From assembly GCA_049792875.1 (NCBI GenBank), contig JBARBI010000122.1, positions 1-64,000 on the forward strand: a stretch of 64,000 nt of DNA. Direction: 5' to 3'. The first letter of the stretch is position 1, and each line of letters opens with the position of its first letter. The stretch is from Sulfotelmatobacter sp049792875. GTDB lineage: Bacteria; Acidobacteriota; Terriglobia; Terriglobales; Acidobacteriaceae. Below the pieces are notes generated by a model, which searched no databases, was not told where the DNA came from, and saw only the letters and a program-made list of their open reading frames with translations. A program made the translations under genes and the position numbers. Positions 1 to 8,071 of the stretch are shown here, piece after piece.

Positions 1-109
1 ACCTGCCCAGGCGAGTGTCCTCTGCCTTATAGACCACGCCCATGCCGCCCGCACCCAGCGGGGACTGGATTTCGTAGGGACCAAGTTTCGCGCCAGGGGT
101 GAGGTCCAT
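1..109 (-). CDS. Ser/Thr protein kinase, N-terminal fragment (runs off the window)
   Basis: Reading the minus strand from an ATG at 107-109 gives 36 codons open to the window edge. They contain the glycine-rich nucleotide-binding loop of a Hanks-type Ser/Thr kinase (LGAGGMGVVYKAED). This N-terminus is the usual one for acidobacterial kinases with a C-terminal TPR or beta-propeller sensor, but everything after the first strands of the N-lobe lies outside the window. The kinase would phosphorylate Ser/Thr residues on cytoplasmic targets; its partner cannot be inferred. The family call is firm; the domain architecture is unknown. Confidence 0.85.
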   Translation of the reverse strand, partial: MDLTPGAKLGPYEIQSPLGAGGMGVVYKAEDTRLGR

Positions 110-465
110 CCGTGGGCGTAAGTATAGCCCGTGCAGTCACGTTGTACGCCGGAGGCGCAGATTCCGGGTGTGTTGTCGGCTAACCTCACCTTGTGATTAA
201 TTCCCAGTTTCCCGTCAAGCGATGGTAATCGCGATCGCTTCCCATGAGCCGACTTGCACTAAGACTTCCCGTTACCGATCTGGCGCGCTTTCAGAAGCCG
301 CCGCCTAGAGCGACTTTCGTTGCTTGTTCGAAAGAAGTCGGGCACGCCCGAGAGCAAATGTGCGGAGCGCGCCCGCCGGGCCCACGTACGGATTGGTAGT
401 GGTACAGTTTGAACCTGCGCGGCAGGATAGTGGTGCCCGCTGCCCTGATCTCTGGAAGCAAGAGA
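110..465. other. Intergenic region between divergent genes, nothing recognised
   Basis: This stretch separates the kinase start on the minus strand from the membrane-protein start on the plus strand, so it should hold both promoters. I see no convincing -35/-10 pair, riboswitch or small gene. Short open frames here lack a ribosome binding site and protein-like composition. Confidence 0.5.
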
Positions 466-879
466 ATGAAAGCATCTATGCTTTATCGAATCGCTGCTGT
501 TCTTCTGCTGCTTCTTGACGCCGGACACACATCTGGTTTTCCCTGGTCCGATCCCACGTGGGGAGTGGATCTTGGCTCGATGCGGTCAACTCGCTTTTAC
601 ATTATGGGGTTTAGCCGGACCTATTGGGATTTTTATGTTGGGTTCGGACTCTTTGTCAGCGTGTTTCTTCTACTCGCGGTGGTATTGGCGTGGCAGCTAG
701 GCGGCCTTCCGCCAGAGTCTTTGGCGCTCATGCGCGGCACTAGGTGGGCGTTCGCCCTTTGCTTTGCCGCCATCACGGTTGTGAGCTGGCGATACCTCTT
801 TATCCTACCCATCGCTTTCTCAATCGTGACTACATTATGTTTGACTGCAGCGGCATGGCTTTCAGCGAACCCAATCTGA
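466..879 (+). CDS. Small four-helix integral membrane protein
   Basis: The product is 137 aa from an ATG at 466; an upstream in-frame ATG at 409 would add a polar stretch before the first helix and is less likely. Four hydrophobic segments are visible: near residues 5-20, 50-70 (VGFGLFVSVFLLLAVVLAW), 85-100 and 104-130. A GHTSGFPW motif follows the first helix and an FSRTYWDFYVGFGLF motif leads into the second. From memory, proteins with these motifs recur in Acidobacteriota as uncharacterised LIC_13387-like membrane proteins. No enzymatic residues are evident. Function unknown; a real gene judging by its coherent topology. Confidence 0.6.
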   Translation: MKASMLYRIAAVLLLLLDAGHTSGFPWSDPTWGVDLGSMRSTRFYIMGFSRTYWDFYVGFGLFVSVFLLLAVVLAWQLGGLPPESLALMRGTRWAFALCFAAITVVSWRYLFILPIAFSIVTTLCLTAAAWLSANPI

Positions 880-1237
880 AGCCGTTCGTTCGCATCTGTT
901 CCAGCCTCCCTGGTGAACCGCACCCGGAGGGATCATGCGCAAGTGACTTTGGGAATAGCTCGGATAAATCTCCTGTGGCGGAGGAGATACCCTTTTTCTG
1001 GTTTCGCTCCCTTGCTGTCAAAGTTGACTGGCATCCATTCTGGAGGGGATTTGCAAGTGGTTGATAAAGTTGGCGTCCCCGACGGGATTTGAACCCGTGT
1101 TACCGCCGTGAAAAGGGAGATCTTTCGATCTTGCTTTCCATGAGTCTTAACTCACTTGCCGACCAAAACGGCACGCAGGGAGGAGGGGAAGTACGGCACC
1201 GCGCAACCATGGGAAGGTCAATCCGTAAGTCAGGAGC
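880..1237. other. Intergenic region holding a tRNA-Glu fragment
   Basis: Apart from the tRNA-Glu 3' piece at 1071-1117, the minus strand next to it carries two short hairpins: AGATC-GAAA-GATCT with a GNRA loop, directly upstream of the fragment, and TGAGT-TAAG-ACTCA further upstream. No integrase gene, complete tRNA or protein gene is visible. Confidence 0.5.
1071..1117 (-). tRNA. tRNA-Glu 3' half fragment (anticodon loop to CCA), not a complete tRNA
   Basis: On the minus strand these 47 bases match the 3' part of a bacterial tRNA-Glu(UUC). They hold the anticodon loop (CCCTTTTCACGGCGG), the short variable region, a paired T arm (ACGGG TTCAAAT CCCGT), the acceptor strand CGGGGACG and an encoded CCA. 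The 5' half (acceptor GTCCCCG, D arm, 5' anticodon stem) is absent: no sequence in the adjacent 120 bases could pair with the acceptor strand. Tyrosine integrases of genomic islands use exactly this part of tRNA genes as attachment site, so a remnant att site is likely. It is not expected to give a functional tRNA. Confidence 0.7.
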
Positions 1238-2461
1238 TCACCGACCGTCTGGCCTCACGGCTGGTTGAGGCGTGAAATACCGCACGGTAACATCATCTCC
1301 GATATACGCGACCCGCCTATCCGCAGTCGGCCTCGACGGCTGCGCCGATGGGTACGTGAAATAGCGAACCGTAACATCATCTCCGACGTAATCGACTTCA
1401 TTGCTTCCTACCCGCACACGCCGGACCGTCGGCCTGGGAGGCCTCGCCGCTTTCACGGAAACTGGCGCGGGCTGCACTGCGGCCGCGGTTTTCGCCGGTT
1501 GACTATCCGCCACTTTGGAGCGCACCTGTTGATCGACGACGGTTGATGTCGGTCGAGTTGAAGATCTCAAGGGCGAAACCGGGCGGCCACCAATATAGGC
1601 AATCCAAATCAGGATTAGCGTGGTAGAAACCGCCGCCAGTGCCAGATTCCGTTGGCGCCTGGGCCACTTGAAGTCCTTCGCATGGTGCCTGATCTTCATC
1701 GCGAACCGGGATGGCTGGTTACCAATGGGCAACTCCTTGGCCGTCGCCCACGTGGCTCCCCGTTCCCCCCTGATGGATTGCTTGAGGAGTGGGCCGGGCA
1801 AAGAACCAGAGTCGTTGAGAAACGTCTCTCCTTGATCTGCAACCTGCGCGACAGCCTTCGGAATGATCGGCGATTGGGCAATCGGGTTTGTCTTCTGCTC
1901 AGGCCGGGCGGCCTGAAAGATGGCCGCCTCGATCTGGCGGGCCATCAATTCATAGGTGCGTACCTCGCGTTCCTGGAAGGTGTGCGCTTCACTAAACAGG
2001 ACCTCGAGTACTCCCGCCAGGGCCCGAGCCCGATAAATCGCCAGGATTAGAAGGGAGTAGCCTCCGAACTCCCGACAAATCGCCCCTTCAATCCGTGTGT
2101 CTGTCTGGGCATCCTCGACACGAAGAATCGCGCGGCCTCTGTGGGTGTCTGCTGGAACCGTCAGTGAGGCGGTTACCTGCCGTCCTACGTAAGAGCCAGC
2201 ACTTCCGCTTCCGGCCCGGTAAACCAGTCGGTCTCCCTTGAGAAGGGCGATGGCGACTCCAGTAGCGTTAGCGACCTTTCGGGCACTTTCGACGATGTGG
2301 TGCATTGCACCATCCACGTCGAGCTCTCCCCTCGTGACCAACCGTTGGACTTCCATGACGGCGGAGAGCGATTGGCTATCTATCTGACTCTCCTGCACCG
2401 CAAATGCGCTAGCCAAAAGCTGCTGGAAAGCTTCCCGATCGAGGCTGGAAAAAGCACTCAT
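1238..2461 (-). CDS. GAF-domain membrane protein with C-terminal duplicated motif
   Basis: The protein is 407 aa from the ATG at 2461; a 426-aa form from 2518 is possible but adds a low-complexity start. An N-terminal helical stretch is followed by a GAF-like domain at about residues 30-190 (DVDGAMHHIVESARKVANATGVAIALL, shortened here to its fold: VANATGVAIALLKGDRLVYR). After a linker comes one transmembrane helix near residues 270-292 (LALAAVSTTLILIWIAYIGG), then a Pro/Ala-rich tail containing two copies of an almost identical motif (YVGDDVTVRYFT and YIGDDVTVRYFT). GAF domains bind small ligands; here the domain would sit in the cytoplasm and the motif repeats outside. No output domain (kinase, cyclase) is present. 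Similar acidobacterial proteins are uncharacterised. Confidence 0.7.
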   Translation of the reverse strand: MSAFSSLDREAFQQLLASAFAVQESQIDSQSLSAVMEVQRLVTRGELDVDGAMHHIVESARKVANATGVAIALLKGDRLVYRAGSGSAGSYVGRQVTASLTVPADTHRGRAILRVEDAQTDTRIEGAICREFGGYSLLILAIYRARALAGVLEVLFSEAHTFQEREVRTYELMARQIEAAIFQAARPEQKTNPIAQSPIIPKAVAQVADQGETFLNDSGSLPGPLLKQSIRGERGATWATAKELPIGNQPSRFAMKIRHHAKDFKWPRRQRNLALAAVSTTLILIWIAYIGGRPVSPLRSSTRPTSTVVDQQVRSKVADSQPAKTAAAVQPAPVSVKAARPPRPTVRRVRVGSNEVDYVGDDVTVRYFTYPSAQPSRPTADRRVAYIGDDVTVRYFTPQPAVRPDGR

Positions 2462-3010
2462 ACCACACTCTGCGGCGATACTGGCGGGCGGAGATGGTCG
2501 GGCGAGCGCCAGAACCACTCATCCCCAACCAGACGTCTGCACATCGTAATCTACAAGTACTCAGCCACCCCGGCAACTGGCAGAACTAGCAGGCCGTTCG
2601 GAACGGTTTGCGCCTCGACCAGTTTCGGGCTATTCGGAAGAGACGGTTGTCGAAGGATAATACATTCACGAAGCGGACCGCCAGTGAAATTGAGCGAGCT
2701 GCTACCAAAAAGGATATCCAGTAGACGTCGTCAGATCTTCAGCCACGCCGCATGTCTTCCCGTCGTACTTGTGCAACCAGCTCCCCATCCAGTAACAGTT
2801 CTGTTCCCTGCACACGCCCCTCAGCATGAAACCACGATCAGCGCCGAAACTGCCCCTTGGGCTGTGGCGGTCAAGAAATTCTGTGCTCCGAAGTGTGGGG
2901 CTCGAGCGGAATGCAATTTCTGCCAACGAAGCCAGCAAGTCGTGTGTAATCAATAAACAAGCCAGATCCGGGGCAGCGCGCTCCTGGCGGGCGTCGCCGC
3001 CTGGGGAAAG
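2462..3010. other. Intergenic region with one copy of a 70-bp repeat
   Basis: No convincing gene is present. A weak 83-codon frame at 2702-2953 (minus) has no ribosome binding site. The right end holds one copy of the repeat described at 2927-2996. The rest is unassigned. Confidence 0.4.
2927..2996 (-). repeat. 70-bp intergenic repeat, copy 1
   Basis: This block aligns at roughly 75 percent with 3687-3755. Shared minus-strand landmarks, in order, are GACGCC, a GCC-rich arm, GGCTTGTT, and a GGCTTCG end. Both copies lie on either side of the secreted fibronectin gene at 3011-3589. It may be a structured RNA element, or part of a duplicated gene end. Confidence 0.45.
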
Positions 3011-3589
3011 CTAGGGAATAACCGCTTTAACCGCGGCCGTCTTGCTGCTTTCGTGGCGGTATCTATCGACGGCTGCCGCCGCGTAGAAGTACGTGGTGCG
3101 ATTGGCGACGGTGGAATCGCTGTAGAGCGTTGAGCCGATCAGACTCGTGTTGATCTTTTTCCAGGTCGCTCCGTCTGGACTGCGATAGACGTTGTAGCCG
3201 GCGACGTCGCCCGACGTCGACGCCTTCCAGTTCAGGTCTACAACATGGTTGGCCGTGGCCTGAATGACGACCTTATACGACACGTGCGAGACAGACCCGC
3301 CGCAGCCGGTGACCTTCTCGGCGAAGGAGTAGGTGGCTGCGGTGGTCGGTGTCCCGGCGAGGTTCAGCGACGTCGTCGTGCTGGACACCTTCGCGGTCAC
3401 ACCGGCGGGCAGTGCTCCGGATGCGATCGCCCACATGTAGGGAGTGCAGCCGCCGCTGGCCTTGATGACCGCAGAATAGGCAGTTTTGACCGTGCCGTTA
3501 GGCACGCTGGTGGTGGTGATGGCGACGCTGGATGCCGCGTATCGGGACGCGACCACGACCAGCAGGAGGGAGAGTAGCCAAGGCTTCAT
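3011..3589 (-). CDS. Secreted Ig-like plus fibronectin type III protein
   Basis: The product is 192 aa from the ATG at 3589, chosen because MKPWLLSLLLVVVAS starts a standard signal peptide; a longer frame from 3658 would place 23 extra residues before it. A putative Ig-like domain (about residues 25-110, with PNGTVKTAYSAVIKASGG and ALPAGVTA, as in He_PIG-type domains) precedes a fibronectin type III domain (about 115-185, LNWKASTSGDVAGYNVYRS). The protein should be exported and act in adhesion or carbohydrate contact; no catalytic residues are seen. It lies downstream of the large choice-of-anchor lipoprotein gene on the same strand, whose C-terminal fibronectin domain it resembles. Confidence 0.75.
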   Translation of the reverse strand: MKPWLLSLLLVVVASRYAASSVAITTTSVPNGTVKTAYSAVIKASGGCTPYMWAIASGALPAGVTAKVSSTTTSLNLAGTPTTAATYSFAEKVTGCGGSVSHVSYKVVIQATANHVVDLNWKASTSGDVAGYNVYRSPDGATWKKINTSLIGSTLYSDSTVANRTTYFYAAAAVDRYRHESSKTAAVKAVIP

Positions 3590-3686
3590 GACTCTATGCT
3601 GGCGTGATTCCACGATTCCCAACAGATACTGGAGGTTTGGAACCTTCCGATTTTGCATTCGGAGTTCAACTGGACTTACTGCGAAA

Positions 3687-3755
3687 CGAAGCCAACCAGC
3701 CGCGTGTTATGAGTAACAAGCCGGAGCCGCGGCTGCGCACTCATGGCTGGCGTCG
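3687..3755 (-). repeat. 70-bp intergenic repeat, copy 2, with hairpin potential
   Basis: This is the partner of the block at 2927-2996. On the minus strand this copy can fold into a hairpin in which CAGCC pairs with GGCTG and ATGAGT pairs with ACTCAT, separated by a 7-base bulge. It lies between the stop of the large lipoprotein gene and the start of the 192-aa secreted protein, so it is positioned as a 5' leader element or inter-gene processing signal. It does not fit a known riboswitch well. Confidence 0.45.
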
Positions 3756-3800
3756 CTGGAACGAATGACTCAGGCGTGCAAGCCAGCGCTTCGGGAGTCG

Positions 3801-6800
3801 CTACGGAGGGGGAATCTGAATGTTGGAGACGATGTTCGAGTAGCCACTCTCCTCGTTACTCGTATTCACCGCGGTCGAGGCATAGCAGTAAGCCGTACCG
3901 TCGACCACCGAGGAGTCGGTGTACAACGTGCTCGTGTCCAGCACGGAGTTGATCTTCGCGTAGGAACCGCACGAGGTCGTAAACACTGCTCGATAGATGT
4001 TGTAGCCGGAGATGTTCGGTGACGTGCTCGCATTCCATGACAGGTTGACCGTGTGGACCGGCGCCGGCATACCAGACCCCGTCAGTGCTTCGGTCGTGGT
4101 CGAAGGCTGAGCGTTACTGGTAAAGCTCAGTGTGGCGCTCGCAACTCCGGTTACCTGCGGGCTGAAAGTCACCGTAAATGAAGTGCTCTGGCCTGCCGGA
4201 ATGGTGACCGGCAGTGAGAGACCGCCCACGCTGAACACCGAGTTGTTCGTGCTGGCCGCCGTGACGGTGACAGTCGCGCCGGCGGCAGTCAGGCTTCCTG
4301 CCGCTGTTCCGCTGGTCCCGACAACTACACTGCCCAGGCCCAAGGTGCTCGGCGTCACCGTCAACTGCCCCACCGCGGTGGTGCCAGCACCTGAGAGTGG
4401 AATCGCTAATGTCGGATTCGACGCATTCGAGGTGATGGTGACGTTGCCGCTGACGGCTCCCGCGGACTGGGGAGCGAAGGAAACACTAAAGCTTGCGCTC
4501 TGTCCAGCGGGGAGTGTAACCGGCGCGTTAATCCCACTCAGGCTGAATCCCGCCCCGCTGATTCCGACCTGGGAAATCGTGACACTCGAGCCGCCTGTGT
4601 TACTGACCGTTTCCGAAACTGACTGACCACTTCCCACTGTCACGCTACCGAAGCTGAGACTGCTCGGATTCGATCCCAGTATGCCGGGCAAGATTCCCGT
4701 GCCCGACAGCGGCACCGTCAGAGTCGGATTGGATGCGTTTGAAGTGATCGTGACATTGCCACTTACAGTTCCGGCCGACGCTGGACTGAAGCTGACTGTG
4801 ATGCTCGCGCTTTGCCCGGCCGTCAGTGTCACCGGTGCAGTGATTCCACTCAGGCTGAACCCAGTTCCGCTGATCCCGACCTGAGAGATCGTCACGGTCG
4901 AACCTCCCGTATTGGTCACCGTCTCTGACAGCGACTGCTTGCTTCCCGCCGTCACGCTGCCAAAGCTGAGACTGGCCGGATTCGATCCCAGTGTTCCCAG
5001 TGCGGTGCCCGTTCCTGACAGGGGGATCGTCAACGTCGGATTGGATCCGGTCGAGGTAATCGTGACGTTGCCGCTCACATTCGCGGCAGATTGCGGTGCG
5101 AAGGTGACCGTGAAGGTTGTGCTCTGCCCGGCCGTCAGCGTGATCGGGGCGGTGATCCCACTCAGGCTGAATCCGGTCCCGCTGATCCCGACTTGAGAAA
5201 TCGTGACGCTGGAGCCACCGGTATTGGTCACAGTCGCTGACAGCGACTGAGGGCTTCCTACGGTCACGCCGCCAAAACTCAGACTAGTCGGATTCGATCC
5301 GAGTGCTCCCGGCGCCATTCCCGTGCCCGACAACGGGATCGCCAGGGTCGGATTGGGTGCGGTCGAGGTGATGGTGACGTTGCCGCTCGCATTCGCGGCA
5401 GATTGCGGTGTGAAGGTGACCGTGAAAGTCGTGCTCTGCCCGGCCGTCAGCGTGGTCGGGGCCGTGATCCCACTCAGGCTGAATCCGCTCCCGCTGATCC
5501 CAACTTGAGAAATCGTGACGCTGGAGCCACCGGTATTGGTCACCGTCTCTGACAGCGACTGACTGCTTCCTACGGTCACGCCACCAAAGCTGAGACTGGT
5601 CGGATTCGAACCCAGTGCTCCCGGCGCGATTCCCGTGCCCGACAGAGACACCGTCAGGTCCGGGTTGGATGCGGTCGAGGTAATCGTGAGGTTGCCGTTC
5701 ACACTTCCAACGGATGGTGGGGTGAACGTAACACTAAAGGTCGCGCTCTGCCCGGCCGTCAGTGTGATCGGGGCAGTGATCCCACTCAGGCTGAAGCCAG
5801 TCCCGCTGATCCCCACCTGAGAGATCGTCACGGTCGAACCGCCCGTATTGGTCACCGTCTCTGACAGCGACTGCTTGCTTCCTACGATCACGCTGCCGAA
5901 GCTGAGACTGGTCAGGTTCGATCCCAGGGTCCCCAGCGCAACTCCCGTACCCGACAACGGGATGGTCAGGGTGGGATTTGAAGCGTTTGACGTAACGGTT
6001 AGGTTGCCACTCGCGGTTCCGACGGATTGCGGCGTGAGCGTGACGGTGAAGGCCGCGCTCTGGCCAGCCGTCAGTGTCACCGGAACGGTGATCCCACTCA
6101 GGCTGAATCCGGCCCCGCTGACCCCGAGCTGAGAGATCGTCACGGTCGAACCGCCCGTATTGGTCACCGTCTCTGAGAGCGACTGCTTGCTTCCCACCGT
6201 CACGCTGCCGAAGCTGAGACTGGTCGGGTTCGATCCTAGCGCCCCCAGCGCAACTCCGGTGCCCGACAACGCAACCGTCGGAGCGGGAGTCGAGGCGTCC
6301 GAGGTCATCGTTACCGTGCCACTCGCGCTTCCGCTCGCCTGCGGCGCGAAGGCAACTGTGAATGTCGTGCTCTGGGAGGCGTTGAGCGTTAATGGGGTGG
6401 AGATCCCGCTGATTTGAAATCCTGCACCGCTGACGGAAGCCTGGGAGATGTTGACGCTCGATCCCCCAGTGTTGGTCAGTGTTACAGTCTGCGACTGCTT
6501 GGCTCCCACGGTCACACTGCCGAAGTCCTCAGTGGCCGGATTGAGTATGAGCTGCCCGGGGCCTGTGCCCGTTCCGGAGAGCGTAAGGTTCGTCGCAGTA
6601 CTCGATGCGACAGTATTCGACGCGACGCTTGTAACGGCCAGCGTGGCGTTGAAGGCTCCCGCCGCGTTGGGTGCGAACTTGATGCTGATCGTGATGTTCT
6701 GTCCTGCGGCGACAGTAATTGGAAGGCTGGGTGAGATCAGAGAATAATATTTGGTCGAGATCGAGGCACTGCTCACGGTAAGCGATGCGGCCCCGGAGTT

Positions 6801-7025
6801 CGTGGCGCTGACCGTCAGGGTCTTGCTGCTGCCTGCTGCAACACTGCCAAAGTCCAGACTCGCGGACAGCAGGGAGAGAGTGCTGGATTGCTGTTGGCTC
6901 GAAGAGCCAGCAGCGCTCACACCCTGGCAACCAACCAGAAACGTGAGGCCCACCAGAAGAACCAACGCGCCTGCAACCTTCCCAAGATGCTTCGAACCAA
7001 TCGTTCTTGCCGCAGTCTCTAGCAT
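3801..7025 (-). CDS. Large choice-of-anchor D repeat lipoprotein with C-terminal fibronectin III domain
   Basis: The product is 1074 aa. The N-terminus has a signal peptide ending in the lipobox LVGC (LVLLVGLTFLVGCQG), so it should be a lipoprotein. The body consists of about nine Ig-like choice-of-anchor D (ASH/HYDIN-like) units of about 104 aa, each with the pattern SFGSVTVGSKQSLSETVTN, GISGTGFSLSGI and FTPQSAG. The last 90 residues are a fibronectin type III domain. Such proteins form long extracellular stalks; an enzymatic role is unlikely. A shorter paralogue with a very similar C-terminus lies at 46875-48527. The repeats are also near-identical as DNA, so unequal recombination and copy-number change are likely. 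No clear ribosome binding site precedes the ATG. Confidence 0.85.
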   Translation of the reverse strand: MLETAARTIGSKHLGKVAGALVLLVGLTFLVGCQGVSAAGSSSQQQSSTLSLLSASLDFGSVAAGSSKTLTVSATNSGAASLTVSSASISTKYYSLISPSLPITVAAGQNITISIKFAPNAAGAFNATLAVTSVASNTVASSTATNLTLSGTGTGPGQLILNPATEDFGSVTVGAKQSQTVTLTNTGGSSVNISQASVSGAGFQISGISTPLTLNASQSTTFTVAFAPQASGSASGTVTMTSDASTPAPTVALSGTGVALGALGSNPTSLSFGSVTVGSKQSLSETVTNTGGSTVTISQLGVSGAGFSLSGITVPVTLTAGQSAAFTVTLTPQSVGTASGNLTVTSNASNPTLTIPLSGTGVALGTLGSNLTSLSFGSVIVGSKQSLSETVTNTGGSTVTISQVGISGTGFSLSGITAPITLTAGQSATFSVTFTPPSVGSVNGNLTITSTASNPDLTVSLSGTGIAPGALGSNPTSLSFGGVTVGSSQSLSETVTNTGGSSVTISQVGISGSGFSLSGITAPTTLTAGQSTTFTVTFTPQSAANASGNVTITSTAPNPTLAIPLSGTGMAPGALGSNPTSLSFGGVTVGSPQSLSATVTNTGGSSVTISQVGISGTGFSLSGITAPITLTAGQSTTFTVTFAPQSAANVSGNVTITSTGSNPTLTIPLSGTGTALGTLGSNPASLSFGSVTAGSKQSLSETVTNTGGSTVTISQVGISGTGFSLSGITAPVTLTAGQSASITVSFSPASAGTVSGNVTITSNASNPTLTVPLSGTGILPGILGSNPSSLSFGSVTVGSGQSVSETVSNTGGSSVTISQVGISGAGFSLSGINAPVTLPAGQSASFSVSFAPQSAGAVSGNVTITSNASNPTLAIPLSGAGTTAVGQLTVTPSTLGLGSVVVGTSGTAAGSLTAAGATVTVTAASTNNSVFSVGGLSLPVTIPAGQSTSFTVTFSPQVTGVASATLSFTSNAQPSTTTEALTGSGMPAPVHTVNLSWNASTSPNISGYNIYRAVFTTSCGSYAKINSVLDTSTLYTDSSVVDGTAYCYASTAVNTSNEESGYSNIVSNIQIPPP
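4360..6540 (-). repeat. 312-bp tandem repeats inside the choice-of-anchor gene
   Basis: The marker GGATTCGATCCC or a close variant recurs at 4666, 4978, 5290, 5602, 5914 and 6226, always 312 bases apart, with diverged units at each end. One unit equals one 104-residue protein domain, so the repeats keep frame. The near-identity of the central units points to recent amplification or ongoing gene conversion. Confidence 0.9.
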
Positions 7026-7543
7026 TGTCAGCCATGGAACCGTAGCCCCGGCTCTACGACTGTCTGCACCCGGGGGGAGGGCTCATCACGAGTCTAGGGC
7101 TGCGTCAAGGCTTGCCATAGATCTCCGACGTACACCACGCCAACCGCCAGAGGGCCACCCGGAAGGAGTAGTTAGGACATCTAAATGGATTGCGGATAAG
7201 GTCCAGTGGACTGTTGCATATTTAATCACCGAGAAATTCCAGAGACAGAGGCGGTGCGGCGGACACATTCGGCGTGGCTCAGCGTGGTTTTTGCCTGTCC
7301 AGCAAGCCGAACCTGTTGAATACCCAGGTTGTCTTCGGAATCGTGGCCGAGCGGGCACGAAACTGTTGGTGATGGACTTCCAGGTTCGACATCGCACCGC
7401 ACCGACATAGCCATCCGTCGCGACCTAATATCTGCTACATCACCGGCCGTACGTGTTCGTCGTTAGGGGTAACGCACGTCTAGCAATTAAGCTAGGAGAT
7501 AGGGCCGGACGGGCGAATGTGGGCCGCGAGGCGGCAAGGCACG
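7026..7543. other. Intergenic region, no gene recognised
   Basis: About 500 bases between two minus-strand genes. The part next to 7025 can form a GC-rich stem on the minus strand (AGCCC with GGGCT, GACT with AGTC). I cannot assign it to a riboswitch class. The middle is more AT-rich and may hold the promoter of the lipoprotein gene, but no clear -35/-10 pair is seen. Confidence 0.4.
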
Positions 7544-8047
7544 TCAGGAGGCTCGATATCCGAATAGCTTTCGGCACTCCAGTCTCAAGAAATTGTCGAA
7601 GACGGGAATGTGAAGGTCACCCTGTTCGAGGACGAATTTGCATGAAATGAGACAGGCGCGCCATTTGAATTCTTCGGTACCGTGTTTCTTGCCGTAGGCG
7701 GTGATATCTTCCTGGGAAACGCCGAATACAACCGCTCCGATTTTCGACCAGACGCAGGCACCCGCACACATAGCGCAAGGTTCGTGCGTGGAATACAACA
7801 CGAAATCCGGGAGATATCGACCGTAGCCGGAGGAAACATATTTCAATGTTTCCAGCTCCACGTGCTTGATGGATGAACCCGAAGTCTTTACGCGGTTTCC
7901 GGCAGACGCGATAACAACTTCCCGTTTCCCAATAAGACGGGTGATGACGGCGCCGATAGGATAGTCGCCCCGGTCGCGGGCCCGCTTTGCTTCCGCGATC
8001 GCGAGCTGCATAAACTTCTTCTTCGGTTTGTAGGTGGGAGGAATCAT
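7544..8047 (-). CDS. Cytidine/deoxycytidylate deaminase-fold zinc enzyme (nucleoside deaminase)
   Basis: The product is 167 aa. The zinc site of the family is intact: H62-V-E64 (the usual H-A-E, with Val in the middle) and the P90-C91-x-x-C94 motif in HEPCAMCAGAC. The N-terminal MQLAIAEAKRARDRGDYPIGAVI helix-strand is typical of guanine deaminase/TadA-like members, which hydrolytically deaminate a base, nucleoside or tRNA adenosine. Substrate cannot be decided from sequence; the lack of a tRNA context argues against TadA. The start has a good purine-rich ribosome binding site (GGAGAGAAAGG directly before ATG). The next gene upstream on the same strand is a 72-aa protein, 24 bases away. Confidence 0.8.
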   Translation of the reverse strand: MIPPTYKPKKKFMQLAIAEAKRARDRGDYPIGAVITRLIGKREVVIASAGNRVKTSGSSIKHVELETLKYVSSGYGRYLPDFVLYSTHEPCAMCAGACVWSKIGAVVFGVSQEDITAYGKKHGTEEFKWRACLISCKFVLEQGDLHIPVFDNFLRLECRKLFGYRAS

Positions 8048-8071
8048 CCTTTCTCTCCGAGTCCGAAGAGC

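Noticed and set aside
1071..1240. Complete tRNA gene or intron-containing tRNA-Glu
   Set aside because: No 5' acceptor strand (GTCCCCG) or D arm is found within the neighbouring sequence, so only a 3' half is present.
2702..2953. Possible 83-codon gene on the minus strand
   Set aside because: No ribosome binding site, no recognisable pattern, odd composition.
3687..3760. Cyclic di-GMP (GEMM-I) riboswitch upstream of the secreted fibronectin gene
   Set aside because: GACGC followed by an AGCC hairpin is reminiscent of the class, but the GNRA-capped first stem, the GACGCAAAGCC core and the enclosing P1 helix (GGCAA with TTGCC) are missing.
4360..6540. CRISPR array or satellite DNA
   Set aside because: The repeat is 312 bases, codes in frame for a 104-residue domain and has no unique spacers.
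7040..7130. Cyclic di-GMP riboswitch upstream of the large lipoprotein gene
   Set aside because: TGACGCAGCCC and AGCCGGGGCTACGG on the minus strand look similar to the core, but no P1 pairing and no first hairpin can be drawn.
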